From Nematopogon swammerdamellus (lineage: Eukaryota > Arthropoda > Insecta > Lepidoptera > Adelidae): a stretch of DNA of 64,000 bases. The position numbers and the translations under genes are program-made. Positions 41,385 through 51,449 of the stretch are shown here, one piece after another. The DNA is taken from the NCBI GenBank assembly GCA_946902875.1, contig OX336343.1:10219754-10283753 (forward strand), written 5' to 3'. The notes beneath the pieces are model-generated. The model saw nothing but the letters and a program-made list of their open reading frames with translations, ran no database searches and had not been told where the DNA came from. Every line of letters begins with the position of its first letter. Position 1 is the stretch's first letter.

Positions 41385-44300
41385 CTGAAAGAAGAAAACT
41401 AATTTATTATTAACCTTTAATTAGGCACACCGGATAGCTAATTTATTAATCACGCTGCATAGTCAGTTGTAATGATTGATCAACAAGTTATTTCTGTAAA
41501 AACATTATAACTTGTTGATTTTTTCAAAATTTCTATGATGGAAAAAAATAGCAAGCTAAGTTTATATTTCAAAAAGTTCTATTACAGGCTTTCAGAATGT
41601 TAAGGGACCGTTCATAAAACGGTTTTACCGGGTTGGGGGGAGGGGTCCAGCTTTTTGTCACCTCGGTGTCGGGCCGAGTCACGGGCCGCGTCGTGCGCGC
41701 GATCCGTGTTCTTTCTGTTCCCGCTCGTCCGCCTGTCTTGCGTAGCTCGTCGACAACTCAGATCGGAAATTTTGTTGTATGCAACATGCACGCAGCGTTC
41801 AGAGCCTGTTATTGCGAATTGAGTGCGGTAACTATTCAGGAGTGCTACAATTCCGCATGGAAGGAATGGAAGGAGAAAAACAAGGGGCTGGCGCTATCCA
41901 AAGCATACCAGAAAATAATATTTCAAAAAATGTCACGTTACTTGCGGGGGAGGGGGGGGGGGGGGGGGGGGGTTCGGCTTTTGTCACTTCACGGTACTGT
42001 ACGTCCCTTCCCTTGCCCCTTACTAGGTGGTTTTTTTTTTATGTAATTCGGTATGGGTGGCTGATTCGGAAGGCCCAAAGCGCATGCTCCGAGCAGCCAA
42101 TATCACCTCCGAGAAGGTAGGTGCCATACCGGAGGCTTCCCTGGTTGGCCCACTCACTTACTTTTAAATGCTAGCTTAGAGGATATACCTGAACGGGCAG
42201 AACTGTGAGCGCTTCCCGGTGCTACTGTGGCTATAGCACCAGCAGTACCAGTCCGTGCTGAACCAACCACACTGCCGTCTCCATACTTGGACCATTTGTC
42301 AGAAACTTGTGAGTCTGAAAAAAATATAGAATACATTATAAATACTTCATTGCACAAAAAAGGTGTTCGAATCGCTTGTTCGAAAAGGACGAGCGGCGGC
42401 GCGCCCGAGGCGCCGGGCGCCCGCGCGCGACTACGCGAGCCTGCCGCGCTGGCCGCTGGCGGCCACTGCCGTCCCAGTGTGAATTGAGCCTTACTTGCAA
42501 TGGGCCCGGATGCGTTCAGTGAAGCCATCGAGTGCCGAGTTGGTTGAAGGTAAAAACACTATGTCCTACTTTCCTGGTAAACTTTACAGTAATAAATATA
42601 CGAAAATATGGAGTTTTAAATGACATGAAATTATAGTTAATACACATTTTTAAAAATTTTACTACTTTTCTCCTGATCTTTTGTTAGCTATTTGAGGCTA
42701 CAAAGGGCAAAATTCTTCAACCTGTAGGCTTCCAACATTATAATCATGTTTAAAAAATAATAGTAAATACACCTCGTGCCGTATCTGCGCTACTTTCACT
42801 GTCGAGCTGCAGCGCGGCCAGACTGCGCATACGCTCTGCAATCTGATCCCGGATCAACTCACGATGCTGTGCAGCGTGGCCCAACAATTCCATCTCCTCT
42901 AGCCATTCGGCACGCTCACGTATCTGAGTCAGCACTGTAAAATTAAGTAAAATCGAATAGAAATTGTTTATTGCACACCATCATTAGAAATATACAAGAA
43001 AACAAAAGAAATATACGCAATACGTGGCATACCGCAACGGCATAGGTACTTATTATTATGAGCAAGTTCTCTTTGTCAACCTTTGACACCAACAACTATG
43101 AAAGCCGAAATTAACAGAATGACAAAGTAGACAATATTTTTTATGCATTTTATATTAAGATTCTTTGATGTCTCAGCATAGTGATGAATATGTAATAGTA
43201 GATTTTTTTCCCTCGTAATTCTAGGAAAATAAAGATAGTATGCAAAGTCAGCTTTAAAAGTGGAAATAAAACTCTGTCATAATCAGAATTCCCTCATTCA
43301 CTTACACACTTGTCTCATATCTTTATCGGTCGGCAGCACAGGTGCCGGTGGTTTCAGTGATTTAACCGCGACTGGGCTTCTTTTCTGCTTGCACTCTTTG
43401 CCGCCCCACTCCATCAACTCCTGCAGCCTCTGCTTGAGAGAGTCTCGGTCCTCCCCGCGCTGCAAGGGACGCCATCTGTTCAACAGATTTGGCATAATGT
43501 GTTAACAATATAACATTGACAATAACATTCTGTATGGTTCGTCATTATTTTGTACATACATAGCGTCACGCCTTTTTCCAGGTGGGGTAAGCAGAGACAG
43601 AGATATTTTGTATAATAATATATTTTTTTATTCTTTTAAATATTGTTTTTATGAAAACTGACATGGTTGGCTACATTACGCCGTGATGTCAGCCCATAAC
43701 ACCTTGGTGAACTAGGTGCCATGTCAGTGCTTCCCTTCGGTCATGCCGGCTACAATGAACTGGACGGAAAACACGAACTATTTACATAACTAGCCGTTTC
43801 GACCGATTTTTCATTCAGTGCGGTGGTATCAACCCGGGCAGGTTAAACCCTACCACCTATGTAGTAAGATAAGAAGGAAAGGGACCTACAGTTTTTTATG
43901 TGGAATCCGAACCACGGTCAGCTCCAACGGTCGAGCGGTCCAAGTACTGACCACGCCGAGATGTGCTATGATCACGACCAACCGCACCACTAAGCTACCG
44001 AGGGCCTCGGTAGCTTATTCAAATTCAGGTACACAGTTTAATGTAAAATTTATAATAATGACAAAAATGAAGTAAATACGAGTAAAATACAGTAAATAAA
44101 ATAAAAAAATATGCGTAATAGTAATAACAATAGGATATGGATAACCAATTCAATAAAAAAAAAGATACATTAACATTTTTATAATTTATCCAATGCATAG
44201 TCCAGCCCCTGTATCGGCGTTACTCACTCGCCGATGTGGGTATGAGAAACGATCTCAGTCAACCAATCGGAAGGCGTTCGCATGAGGCATCCGGCCCAGC

Positions 44301-46851
44301 TTTTGGTTGAAATATGCGAGCATGTGTGAGTTAACGCCGGTAGACCCCCAGGAGGTGACAATGTTCCTGAGGTCAGTTTTTGTTCCCAACTATAGAGATA
44401 ATTTATGTGCTGGATGCAACAAGGTTGCATGAAAGAATTTCGTTATAATCGTGTAATCACATTTAAGTTTTCTAGTCAGTTTTCTAGTAAGGATGGGCGG
44501 ACAAACATTCCTCACTAAATAGGCATAACAGATATCCAACGCAAACAAATACGTAATAACGCACGAGTCCACATTCAACGCTCCGGACTCCCGGATGGAC
44601 GACAGAGAGCGACGCCGTGAAGTCTCCGGCTGCAGCGAGGTGGTACGCTGTCGGCAGGACTGCTTCCCTCTGTCCCTCACTCCTGCATTGCCATCGCGGA
44701 GTACCCATGTTGACCTGTTACGTAGCTCTGAGTCCAACTTTGATTCTTCCAGTAGTACTGGAAAGGTCATTATTTGAACGTGATTTGAACATTGTGGTTA
44801 AATTTAATTTAGTGGCTGAATATAGGGACATAGCAGGCCAACGAAAACGCCATCTGGTGTCATAAATATGAAGCGGGCTATGGCCCAGGCAGTAAGGAGG
44901 GTATCAACCTGTCAAGTTGGCGATGACAGCATTTGCATTACACAGTAGCACAAAAAATCATTCAGCCTAGTTTAGTTACTTTTTATGACCAAGTGCTGCC
45001 CTCTATAGTTTCAGCTAGGTCAATGACAACATATTATGCAAAGAGTTTGAAAGAGATGCTCCTTTTTATAGGAGCGCAGCAACGTAATACAAACTCTTTT
45101 TATGTTAGTCTTACATAAATAATTTAAATTGTATGGTTGGTTTTGTTCATATCCTATTATTTTCAGTTATTCTAAACTTGTATATATATATATATAAATG
45201 TGGTTTCTCGAAAACGGCTTTAACAATTTGGATGACATTTCTATTTAGACTTAGTAATGCAAAATGTAAGTTTATTTAGTTAAGGGATATGACTCCCTTC
45301 TTATATTACTAGGTGGTAGGGTTTAACCCGCCCGGGTTGGTACCACCGCACTGATGAAAGGTCGGTCGAAACGGCTATGTAAATAGTTTGTGTTTTCCGA
45401 CCAGTTCAGTGTAGCCGGCACGATCAAAGGGGGAAGCACTGACATGGCACCTAGTTCACCCGGTGTTATGGGCTGACATCATGGATGTTGTAGGTGATGT
45501 AAGCCAACCGTGTCAGTATCCATAAAAAAAAAAAAGGTAAGGTTTATTAAGTTTATAAGGTGCCGCGACAATGACCGTACAAATACAGGACCAGCAGACG
45601 AAACCTATCCAATTGCATCGTGGAGTCAGACAGGGAGATGTTACATCTCCGAAACTGTTTACGAATGCATTGGAAGATATATTTAAGCTGCTGGATTGGG
45701 AAAAGCACGGCATTAATATTAACGGCGAGTACATTTCACACCTACGCTTCGCAGATGACATAGTCGTGATAGGCGAATCGCTGGAGGAGCTGAATCACAT
45801 GCTGAACGACCTCAATGTCGCCTCCCGCCGAGTCGGCCTCGGGATGAATTTGGACAAGACGAAAGTCATGTTCAACGAACACGTCGTCCCGGGGCACGTA
45901 ACAGTTGGAGAGGCGACCCTCGAAGTTGTGCAGAATTATGTCTATCTTGGACAAACCATCCAGCTAGGGAAGCTCAACTTTGACAAGGAGGCCAACAGAA
46001 GGATTCAGCTAGGCTGGGCGGCATTTGGGAAACTCCGCCACATCTTTTCATCCTCCATCCCACAGTCATTGAAGACGAAGGTCTTTAATCAGTGCGTTCT
46101 GCCAGTAATGACGTACGGAGCGGAAACGTGGACCCTGACGATGGGCCTGGTCCACAAATTTAGTCGCACAGCGAGCTATGGAAAGAGCAATGCTCGGAAT
46201 TTCTTTGACCGATAAAATCCGTAACGACGTAATCGTCAAAGAACTAAGGTAGTCGACATTGCTAAGAAAATAAGCAAGCTGAAGTGGCAGTGGGCTGGGC
46301 ACATCTGTCGTAGACCCGACAACCGATGGGGTAGACGGGTGCTCGAATGGAGGCCACGTACAAGCAAACGTAGCGTGAGACGCCCCCCGGCTAGGTGGAC
46401 AGATGACCTAAAAAAGGTAGCCGGGAGTGGATGGATGAGAAGAGCGGAAGACCGCTTGTGGTGCCTTGGGAGAGGCCTATGTCCAGCAGTGAACCGATAC
46501 AGGCTGATGATGAAGGTATCTGTAGACGCCGAGCGTAGCTCGGTCGGTCGTATTTTATTTATGTACCGTACCTATGTGACAAAGGCTGCCAACGCCACGC
46601 CAGCCATCGATACCTACTCAATGGAAGTTACAAATAAAAATCATTACCCAGAAATGTTGTCCATCCACTCCAGTTGTTGCCTACACTAAAAAAACAAATA
46701 TTTTGCAAGTTTTGCATTTACCTTTGAGAAATTGGGAAGTGTCACTATGGTGAGTAGCTTTTTGCGAATGAAACACACCACCGTATGGCACATTTTGACT
46801 GGGCCACTTAACTGTAATGCAACCCTTGTCGTCTGGAGTCTGTCGCAACAT
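41242..46851 (-). CDS. C22orf23: UPF0193 family protein (EVG1/C22orf23-like), 6 coding exons
   Basis: The family's molecular function is unknown. Six minus-strand coding exons join in phase: 46722-46851, 44553-44757, 43306-43475, 42773-42934, 42189-42314 and 41242-41384, giving about 311 residues. Diagnostic blocks: KWPSQNVPYGGVFHS (exon 1), VLLEESKL (44-51), SRRRSLSSIRESG (exon 2), SLKQRLQELMEWG (exon 3), and IRERAEWLEEMELLG with RDQIAERMRSLAALQ (exon 4), in the family order. The last two exons add about 90 residues rich in Ser, Ala and Arg that I do not recognise from the human protein of about 217 residues, so the tail may be insect-specific. The gene converges on RECQL. A 5' UTR intron is implied by the acceptor just before the ATG. 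Confidence 0.92.
41603..42002 (+). mobile_element. CCGTTCATAAA-type repeat with poly-G
   Basis: The GGACCGTTCATAAAACG start followed by G-rich and TTTTGTCAC segments is typical of a widespread invertebrate DNA-element end. The right end is replaced by SINE sequence. A 21-G run lies at 41952-41972. It is in UPF0193 intron 5. Confidence 0.5.
42003..42160 (-). mobile_element. Family T SINE pieces
   Basis: CCCTTGCCCCTTACTAGGTG is followed by a T-run and ATATCACCTCCGAGAAGGTA, matching two non-adjacent parts of the SINE at 57837-58236. Either two insertions or a deletion explains the order. Confidence 0.65.
42189..42314 (-). CDS. C22orf23: UPF0193 exon 5
   Basis: The exon is 126 nt with a strong TTTTTTTCAG acceptor and a GTATAT donor. 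It encodes a Ser/Gly/Ala-rich segment beginning SQVSDKWSKYGDGSVVGSAR. Support is splice signals and phase rather than known homology. Confidence 0.75.
42773..42934 (-). CDS. C22orf23: UPF0193 exon 4
   Basis: The exon is 162 nt with a TTTTACAG acceptor and a GTGTAT donor. It encodes LTQIRERAEWLEEMELLGHA and RDQIAERMRSLAALQL, the best-conserved family segment. Confidence 0.92.
43306..43475 (-). CDS. C22orf23: UPF0193 exon 3
   Basis: The exon is 170 nt with a GTAAGT donor. It encodes WRPLQRGEDRDSLKQRLQEL and a KPPAPVLPTDKDMRQV linker. The Pro-rich linker before the next block is a family trait. Confidence 0.88.
43644..44010 (-). mobile_element. Family A SINE with diverged 5S-like head
   Basis: The minus head at 43908-44010 has TAGCTTAGTGGTGCGG, GTGGTCAGTACTTGG (with the following ATGGGTG deleted) and GGTTCGGATTCCAC. 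The body and T-run match the other copies. It is in UPF0193 intron 2. Confidence 0.82.
44553..44757 (-). CDS. C22orf23: UPF0193 exon 2
   Basis: The exon is 205 nt with a TTTCCAG acceptor. It encodes LLEESKLDSELRNRSTWVLR and SRRRSLSSIRESGALN. The donor GTATTT at 44552 was chosen because it alone restores phase into exon 3; a GTGGAC site 18 nt earlier would not. Confidence 0.8.
45281..45537 (+). mobile_element. Family B SINE, head truncated
   Basis: It starts within head B (TAAGGGATATGACTCCC), carries the full common body and has an A-tail at 45525-45536. It abuts the RTE fragment that follows. Confidence 0.8.
45560..46510 (+). mobile_element. RTE-type LINE, RT half to 3' end
   Basis: Frame 45571-46215 carries VRQGDVTSPKLF, the catalytic FADDIVVIGE and a QCVLPVMTYGAETW thumb block. 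After a frameshift at about 46215 the tail SKLKWQWAGHICRRPD and VLEWRPRTSKRSVRRPP follows. The endonuclease and the first RT half are missing. It lies in UPF0193 intron 1. Confidence 0.88.
46722..46851 (-). CDS. C22orf23: UPF0193 exon with start codon
   Basis: A GGATTGCAG acceptor lies two bases before ATG (46851), and a GTAAAT donor ends the exon. It encodes 43 codons from MLRQTPDDKG through KWPSQNVPYGGVFHSQ to TSQFLK. Confidence 0.9.
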
Positions 46852-47071
46852 TCCTGCAATCCAAATAACGTAAGAATTCTATAAAATTTTAATATTTTTA
46901 CGAACTAACCTTTTTACTTGACGAAAGTAAAACGCATTTTGAAAATAACTAACTGTACTGTACTGTAACCAAGGCAACCGAACACAACGGAATGTCCAAA
47001 GAATATAATACTACGCGAATGTCTGTCTTCCGTCAGTCGGTCGGTCTTCGTACGTGAATATATACGAAGCG

Positions 47072-47283
47072 GCACATGAAAGAAAAAATTGACTCTTGCG
47101 CTGTAGATCAGCTGATTGTAAACGCGAAGTGGCAGAAACGACATGCGCCGCCTCAACATTAGAAGATGCGTCGCGTAGCGACGCATATTCTTTAAATTAA
47201 CACTGGTTATTTTTTTTTAACCTCCACAACATCACAGCTGATCATAGCGCAAGAGTCAATTTTGTTCTCTCATGTGCCAGACC
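47072..47283. mobile_element. Palindromic-core MITE, complete copy 2
   Basis: Outer inverted repeats (GGCACATGAAAGAAAAAATT against a TTTTGTTCTCTCATGTGCC end) enclose the core GATGCGTCGCGTAGCGACGCAT (47166-47187). Orientation is opposite to copy 1. Confidence 0.78.
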
Positions 47284-47327
47284 CGAATATATATTGGTAA
47301 TCCTGTGCGTACGGTGCGTACCTATTG

Positions 47328-47823
47328 AGACGAGTGGCTCGGGATCAATTCTGATGTCTCTTACTGACAGTTCTCCTCCTAAGAAATTTTTATTTTCGGA
47401 AATATTCGGAAACATTCAAACTGTTTTGGTGGTTTAAAAAAAAACCAGTATAAAGAAGATGCGCCGCTACGCGACGCATCTTCTTTATATTAACCCTAAC
47501 CTAATGTTGAGGCGGTGCATGTCGTTTTTGTTACAAGTTTGTATTTCCGAAAATAATTCTTAGGTGGTTATAAAAAAAACTAAACACCCTAGAACAATTT
47601 AAACACCGTAACATTGCTTGAAAAAAAAAGCAAAAAAAAAACCAAAAAGATTTTGTGGGATTCGAACCCAGGTCATAAAACTACTAGTCCTAGACCCTCA
47701 CCCCTGAGCCACGAAATCACTTAAACGAACAAACGAATATCGAATTTCCTTGATTCGCTTTCGGCTCTATGACGTCACAGCTGTCAGCGACAGCCAACAG
47801 AATTGATCCCGAGCCACTCGTCT
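47328..47823. mobile_element. 496-bp MITE with 26-bp perfect TIR, ATTG duplication
   Basis: AGACGAGTGGCTCGGGATCA starts a 26-bp repeat mirrored exactly at 47798-47823. ATTG flanks both ends. Inside are another GATGCGCCGC palindrome (47456-47484) and a minus-strand tRNA-like segment (47645-47715) with a perfect T arm, CTGGGTTCGAATCCCA. A degraded relative lies at about 47950-48350. Confidence 0.75.
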
Positions 47824-48429
47824 ATTGAGTGAACCACAGACGGTCCGCCACCTGAAAGACCTGCTCGATCCTTTTCCTTTCCTTTCGGCAAACTTCGGCT
47901 CGAAGGAGGAATGTGTGGTATGTAGGTATGACTGATGTTGTGTGGTATGTATTAGTGATGCGCACGCATCTTCTCTTTATTAACCCTAACCTCATGTTGA
48001 GGCGGCGCGTCGTTTTTGTTACGTTTGTATTTCCGAAAAGAAAGCTTTATTAGGTGGGTATAAAAAAATAACTTTAATAATTATTTAGTATATTAATAAT
48101 TTTAACACCCTAACATTGCTTTAAAAAAATACAAAACAAATTTTGACAAAAGGCACACGAACCCATGGTCGAGATCGAAAAAATAAAAATCCTACACTCT
48201 TATACCACTGAGCCAACAAATTACATAAACGACCAAACGAATATCGGATTCAGTTGGTTCGCTTTCGAGCCGAGTCAACCCGAGTGTTTCCGAAAGGAGC
48301 GTAGGACGAGGCGCAGGATCAGCCAGAGCTGTCAGGTGTCAAACCCGAACCACAGAGTCATAGTCATAGCCTTCTGTATTCCGTCCTTGTCCGGTTTTTT
48401 TTTTATAACCACTTATGAAAGCTTTATTT

Positions 48430-48580
48430 TCGGAAATACAAACGTAACAAAAACGACATGCGCCGCCTCAACATTAGGTTAGGGTTAATATAGAGAAGAT
48501 GCGTCTCGTAGCGACGCATCCTTTCTATATATTAACCCTTGTTATTTTTTTTAAACCACCAAAAACATCACTAATACATA
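48430..48580. mobile_element. Palindromic-core MITE copy
   Basis: It contains CGCCGCCTCAACATTAGG, the core GATGCGTCTCGTAGCGACGCATC (48497-48519, one mismatch between arms) and TATTAACCCTTG. It is in inverted orientation relative to copy 1. Confidence 0.7.
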
Positions 48581-48734
48581 TGTACCACACAACATCACTC
48601 ATACATACCACACATTCCTCCTTCGAGCCGAAGTTTGCCGAAAGGAGCTAAAGGAGTAGGGTGCAGGATCAAGCAGGTCTTTCAGGTAGCGGACCGGTCC
48701 TTGTCCTTTAGAGAAGGCTATGTATGACACTATG

Positions 48735-48903
48735 ATGCCGGCACTTCACTTGGCTTAGCGTATTCGTGTATTTGGCAAAAATTCCCGTCTCGTCTCCCTT
48801 TAATGGCTTGTTTAGAGCGAGATAAAACTAAAATGTTTGCAACAAACACGAATACGTACGCTTACTGATGTACGCTACGCTAAGCCAAGTGAAGTGCCGG
48901 CAT
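48735..48903. mobile_element. 169-bp MITE with 28-bp perfect TIR
   Basis: A 28-bp arm (48735-48762, containing GGCACTTCACTTGGCTTAGC) is exactly mirrored at 48876-48903. A second inner pair (CGTATTCGTGT and ACACGAATACG) follows. It has no ORF. Confidence 0.85.
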
Positions 48904-50411
48904 GACAGAGTAAAAGAAAAGAGTGAACTTGTGAGTTGTATGTACCTGGGCGATTCCGCCGAAAAGTGTACATTTAATTTAAATTGAAGAATTTAAAAAA
49001 ATGTTAAAATGTGTTTTTTTTACGATCAGAATCTTTTGAATGTTTAATCTATTTTCACGTTTATATGAAGGTTTAACAATAATAGACTAATATAATTAAA
49101 AAATGATTTTTATCGTTCACGGAGCAGGAATTTCATTCCACTTTGTTACCAAAAATATTATTTAATTTAACCTCACCAGTATACATAAAGTAATAAATTT
49201 TTAAATAAATTGATTCAGGGTGGCAAAACCTTCTATAATCCGTGGTAAACATGTTCAATATCTAAATGTTTAATTACTTATAGGTATCGTTTCTTCTACT
49301 TTGTTACTTTTAGAAAAAAATGTATTCAAAAAGTTTATATTGTGAAGGAAATGTCAGGAATATTGTTATATAGTTTGCATATGTAAACGACAATAAAAAA
49401 TCTAATAAATTCGTAATCATTTTCTATTTCATTTTATATGCCATTATGTTGTTTTTCATTAATTTAAAAAAAACAAAAATAGGACAGTAACGGAACTGGA
49501 ATGGACTGTAACAAAGTGGAACGTGTAAAGATGAGCTTACATACATTTTTATAGTAAAGCTAATTTAAATATTTGACAAACGAATTTTATTCGAAAATAC
49601 CTATCCTATTAATATTATAAATGCGAAAGTTTGTGAGGATGGATGTATGAATGTTTGTTTGATGTATGGACAAAACGAGTATGCTGCGAGTGGGGCCGCG
49701 AGCAACAGCTAGTAAGTAGTAACATACATTTTCTTATACAATCACAAGTTTAAAAAAAAAACTTAACCTTCCAAGCATGCATCACATACTTGATTTTTTT
49801 ATTCAATATAAAAGCTTCTTTAATTTTTTTTTATTTAATATTTTTTATTTTGTGCTTTTTAGTTATTGCTCTTCAAGCAAATCAAACGAGCCCAAACGCG
49901 ATGGGTTCATCACGTTTAGTTTAGGAGTTCCTATGGCCACCTTCTGTCTCCATCATCAGACCAGCTCGATGGTACAATAACATTGCATTGTCCTTGGAAC
50001 TTAACCAACGTGTAAAATTTGAACTCCGTACGATAAGAGGAAGTTGTTCTAATTCAGCTTGCAAGATTCCATCTTCACAAACATACATCCATTGCAAGTT
50101 AAATAAAGCTTGTAAAAATGAACGGGTCTCAATAATGTACAAAATTAGAAATTCTGAAAATGGTCAGATTTCATCAGCTGCGCTATGTCACCATAACTTT
50201 ATTTATTCCACTTTGTTACCCTTCTATTCCGTTAAAACGTTACCACAACAAAAGTCACAAAGCGGAAGTAACGTTTTTCCATTTTCGAAAATGAAATAAT
50301 TTATAAATCCATAAGCAATTGTTAAGAAGTGTGGTCAGTTGTTCCACTTTGATCTTAATTAAACATAGTACTGTTCTAAATTTAATTCATAATTTAAAAT
50401 TGTGTACTTAC
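48904..50411. other. AT-rich intergenic DNA with repeat scraps
   Basis: It includes a short inverted copy of the CTAGCTTTTGCCCG-type element at 49608-49722. A segment at 49900-49970 (GGAGTTCCTATGGCCACCTT) recurs inverted at 30555-30600. No gene was recognised. Confidence 0.5.
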
Positions 50412-50499
50412 GTTGGAATGTTGGTCACAAAAATGGAAGAAAATTCCGGCTTTTTCGAAAGACACGTCTTTGCTTTGGCGTTACTTTGACACAACTGAC
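50412..50499 (-). other. Exon-like segment, possible UPF0193 5' UTR exon
   Basis: On the minus strand a TTGCTTTTCAG acceptor and a perfect GTAAGT donor bound 88 nt with in-frame stops. It lies upstream of the UPF0193 coding start, whose first coding exon begins with an acceptor. A non-coding exon of that gene is one explanation; it could belong to an unknown transcript. Confidence 0.3.
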
Positions 50500-51120
50500 C
50501 TGAAAAGCAAATGGCCGCTCTGACAAGCAACGCGCCAGTATTAGATCCTAGAAAGATCTTTTTCCCCATATGATTGTATCTTTATTTCCCCAAAATTTCG
50601 GTAACAAAATGGAAATTCCACATCGTTTTATTTCCTTGGACAGACTTAAATAATTATTTAATACCATTTATACACAAATTGAAGAATATAAATTATATTT
50701 AATAGTTAGATTATCATATTTACCGCCATAGTAATTAATAAAATATAATGTCACCTCACCAAATTTCTTTCGTAAACTTCAATTGATTGAGTCATTTTAA
50801 AAATGAGACATACTTTTTTGTATGGAAATGAAAACTAAGTATTGTGTTTTTCAATCACTATTATTCAGTTGATCCTTTAATAGTTTGCATATTATTAGGA
50901 TTTATTAACAAAAAGTTGTATTTCATGAAAAAAATATTTACTCAGTGCTTATGTGTTTATATTTCGAGAAACAAAAATGTGAAATGGTAGGACAGTACCA
51001 AAACTGTGATGTACACTTTTCGGCGGAAACGCCCACCTCCCATTGCGCTATATCATAGACCCGCCCTTGTTTATTTCAAATTGAAAGACAGAGACACTGG
51101 TCTTCATTTGAAGTAGGTAT

Positions 51121-51443
51121 GTACCGTGTGGCGCCGGTACTTTAAAAGAATAGCCCCACTGCATCTCTCCCCGTGTATGTCGTAAAAGGCGACTAAGGGA
51201 TATGACTCCCTTCTTATATTACTAGGTCGTAGGGTTTAACCCGCCCGGGTTGATACCACCGCACTGAATGAAAGGTCGGTCGAAACGGCTATGTAAATAG
51301 TTTGTGTTTTCCGTCCAGTTCAGTGTAGCCGGCACGACCGAAGGGAAGCACTGATGTGGCACCAAGTTCACCCGGTGTTATGGGCTGACATCACGGATGT
51401 TGTAGGTGATGTAGCCAAGCGTGTCAGTTTCCATAAAAAAAAA
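51121..51443 (+). mobile_element. Family B SINE, full length with TSD
   Basis: Head B starts GTACCGTGTGGCGCCGGTAC, the common body follows, and the A-tail ends at about 51443. AGGTAT occurs directly before (51115-51120) and after (51444-51449) as target duplication. This defines both ends of family B. Confidence 0.88.
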
Positions 51444-51449
51444 AGGTAT

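Noticed and set aside
47440..47560. Telomeric or insect TTAGG repeat
   Set aside because: AACCCTAACCTAATG looks telomere-like but is a single copy within the MITE family, not a tandem TTAGG array.
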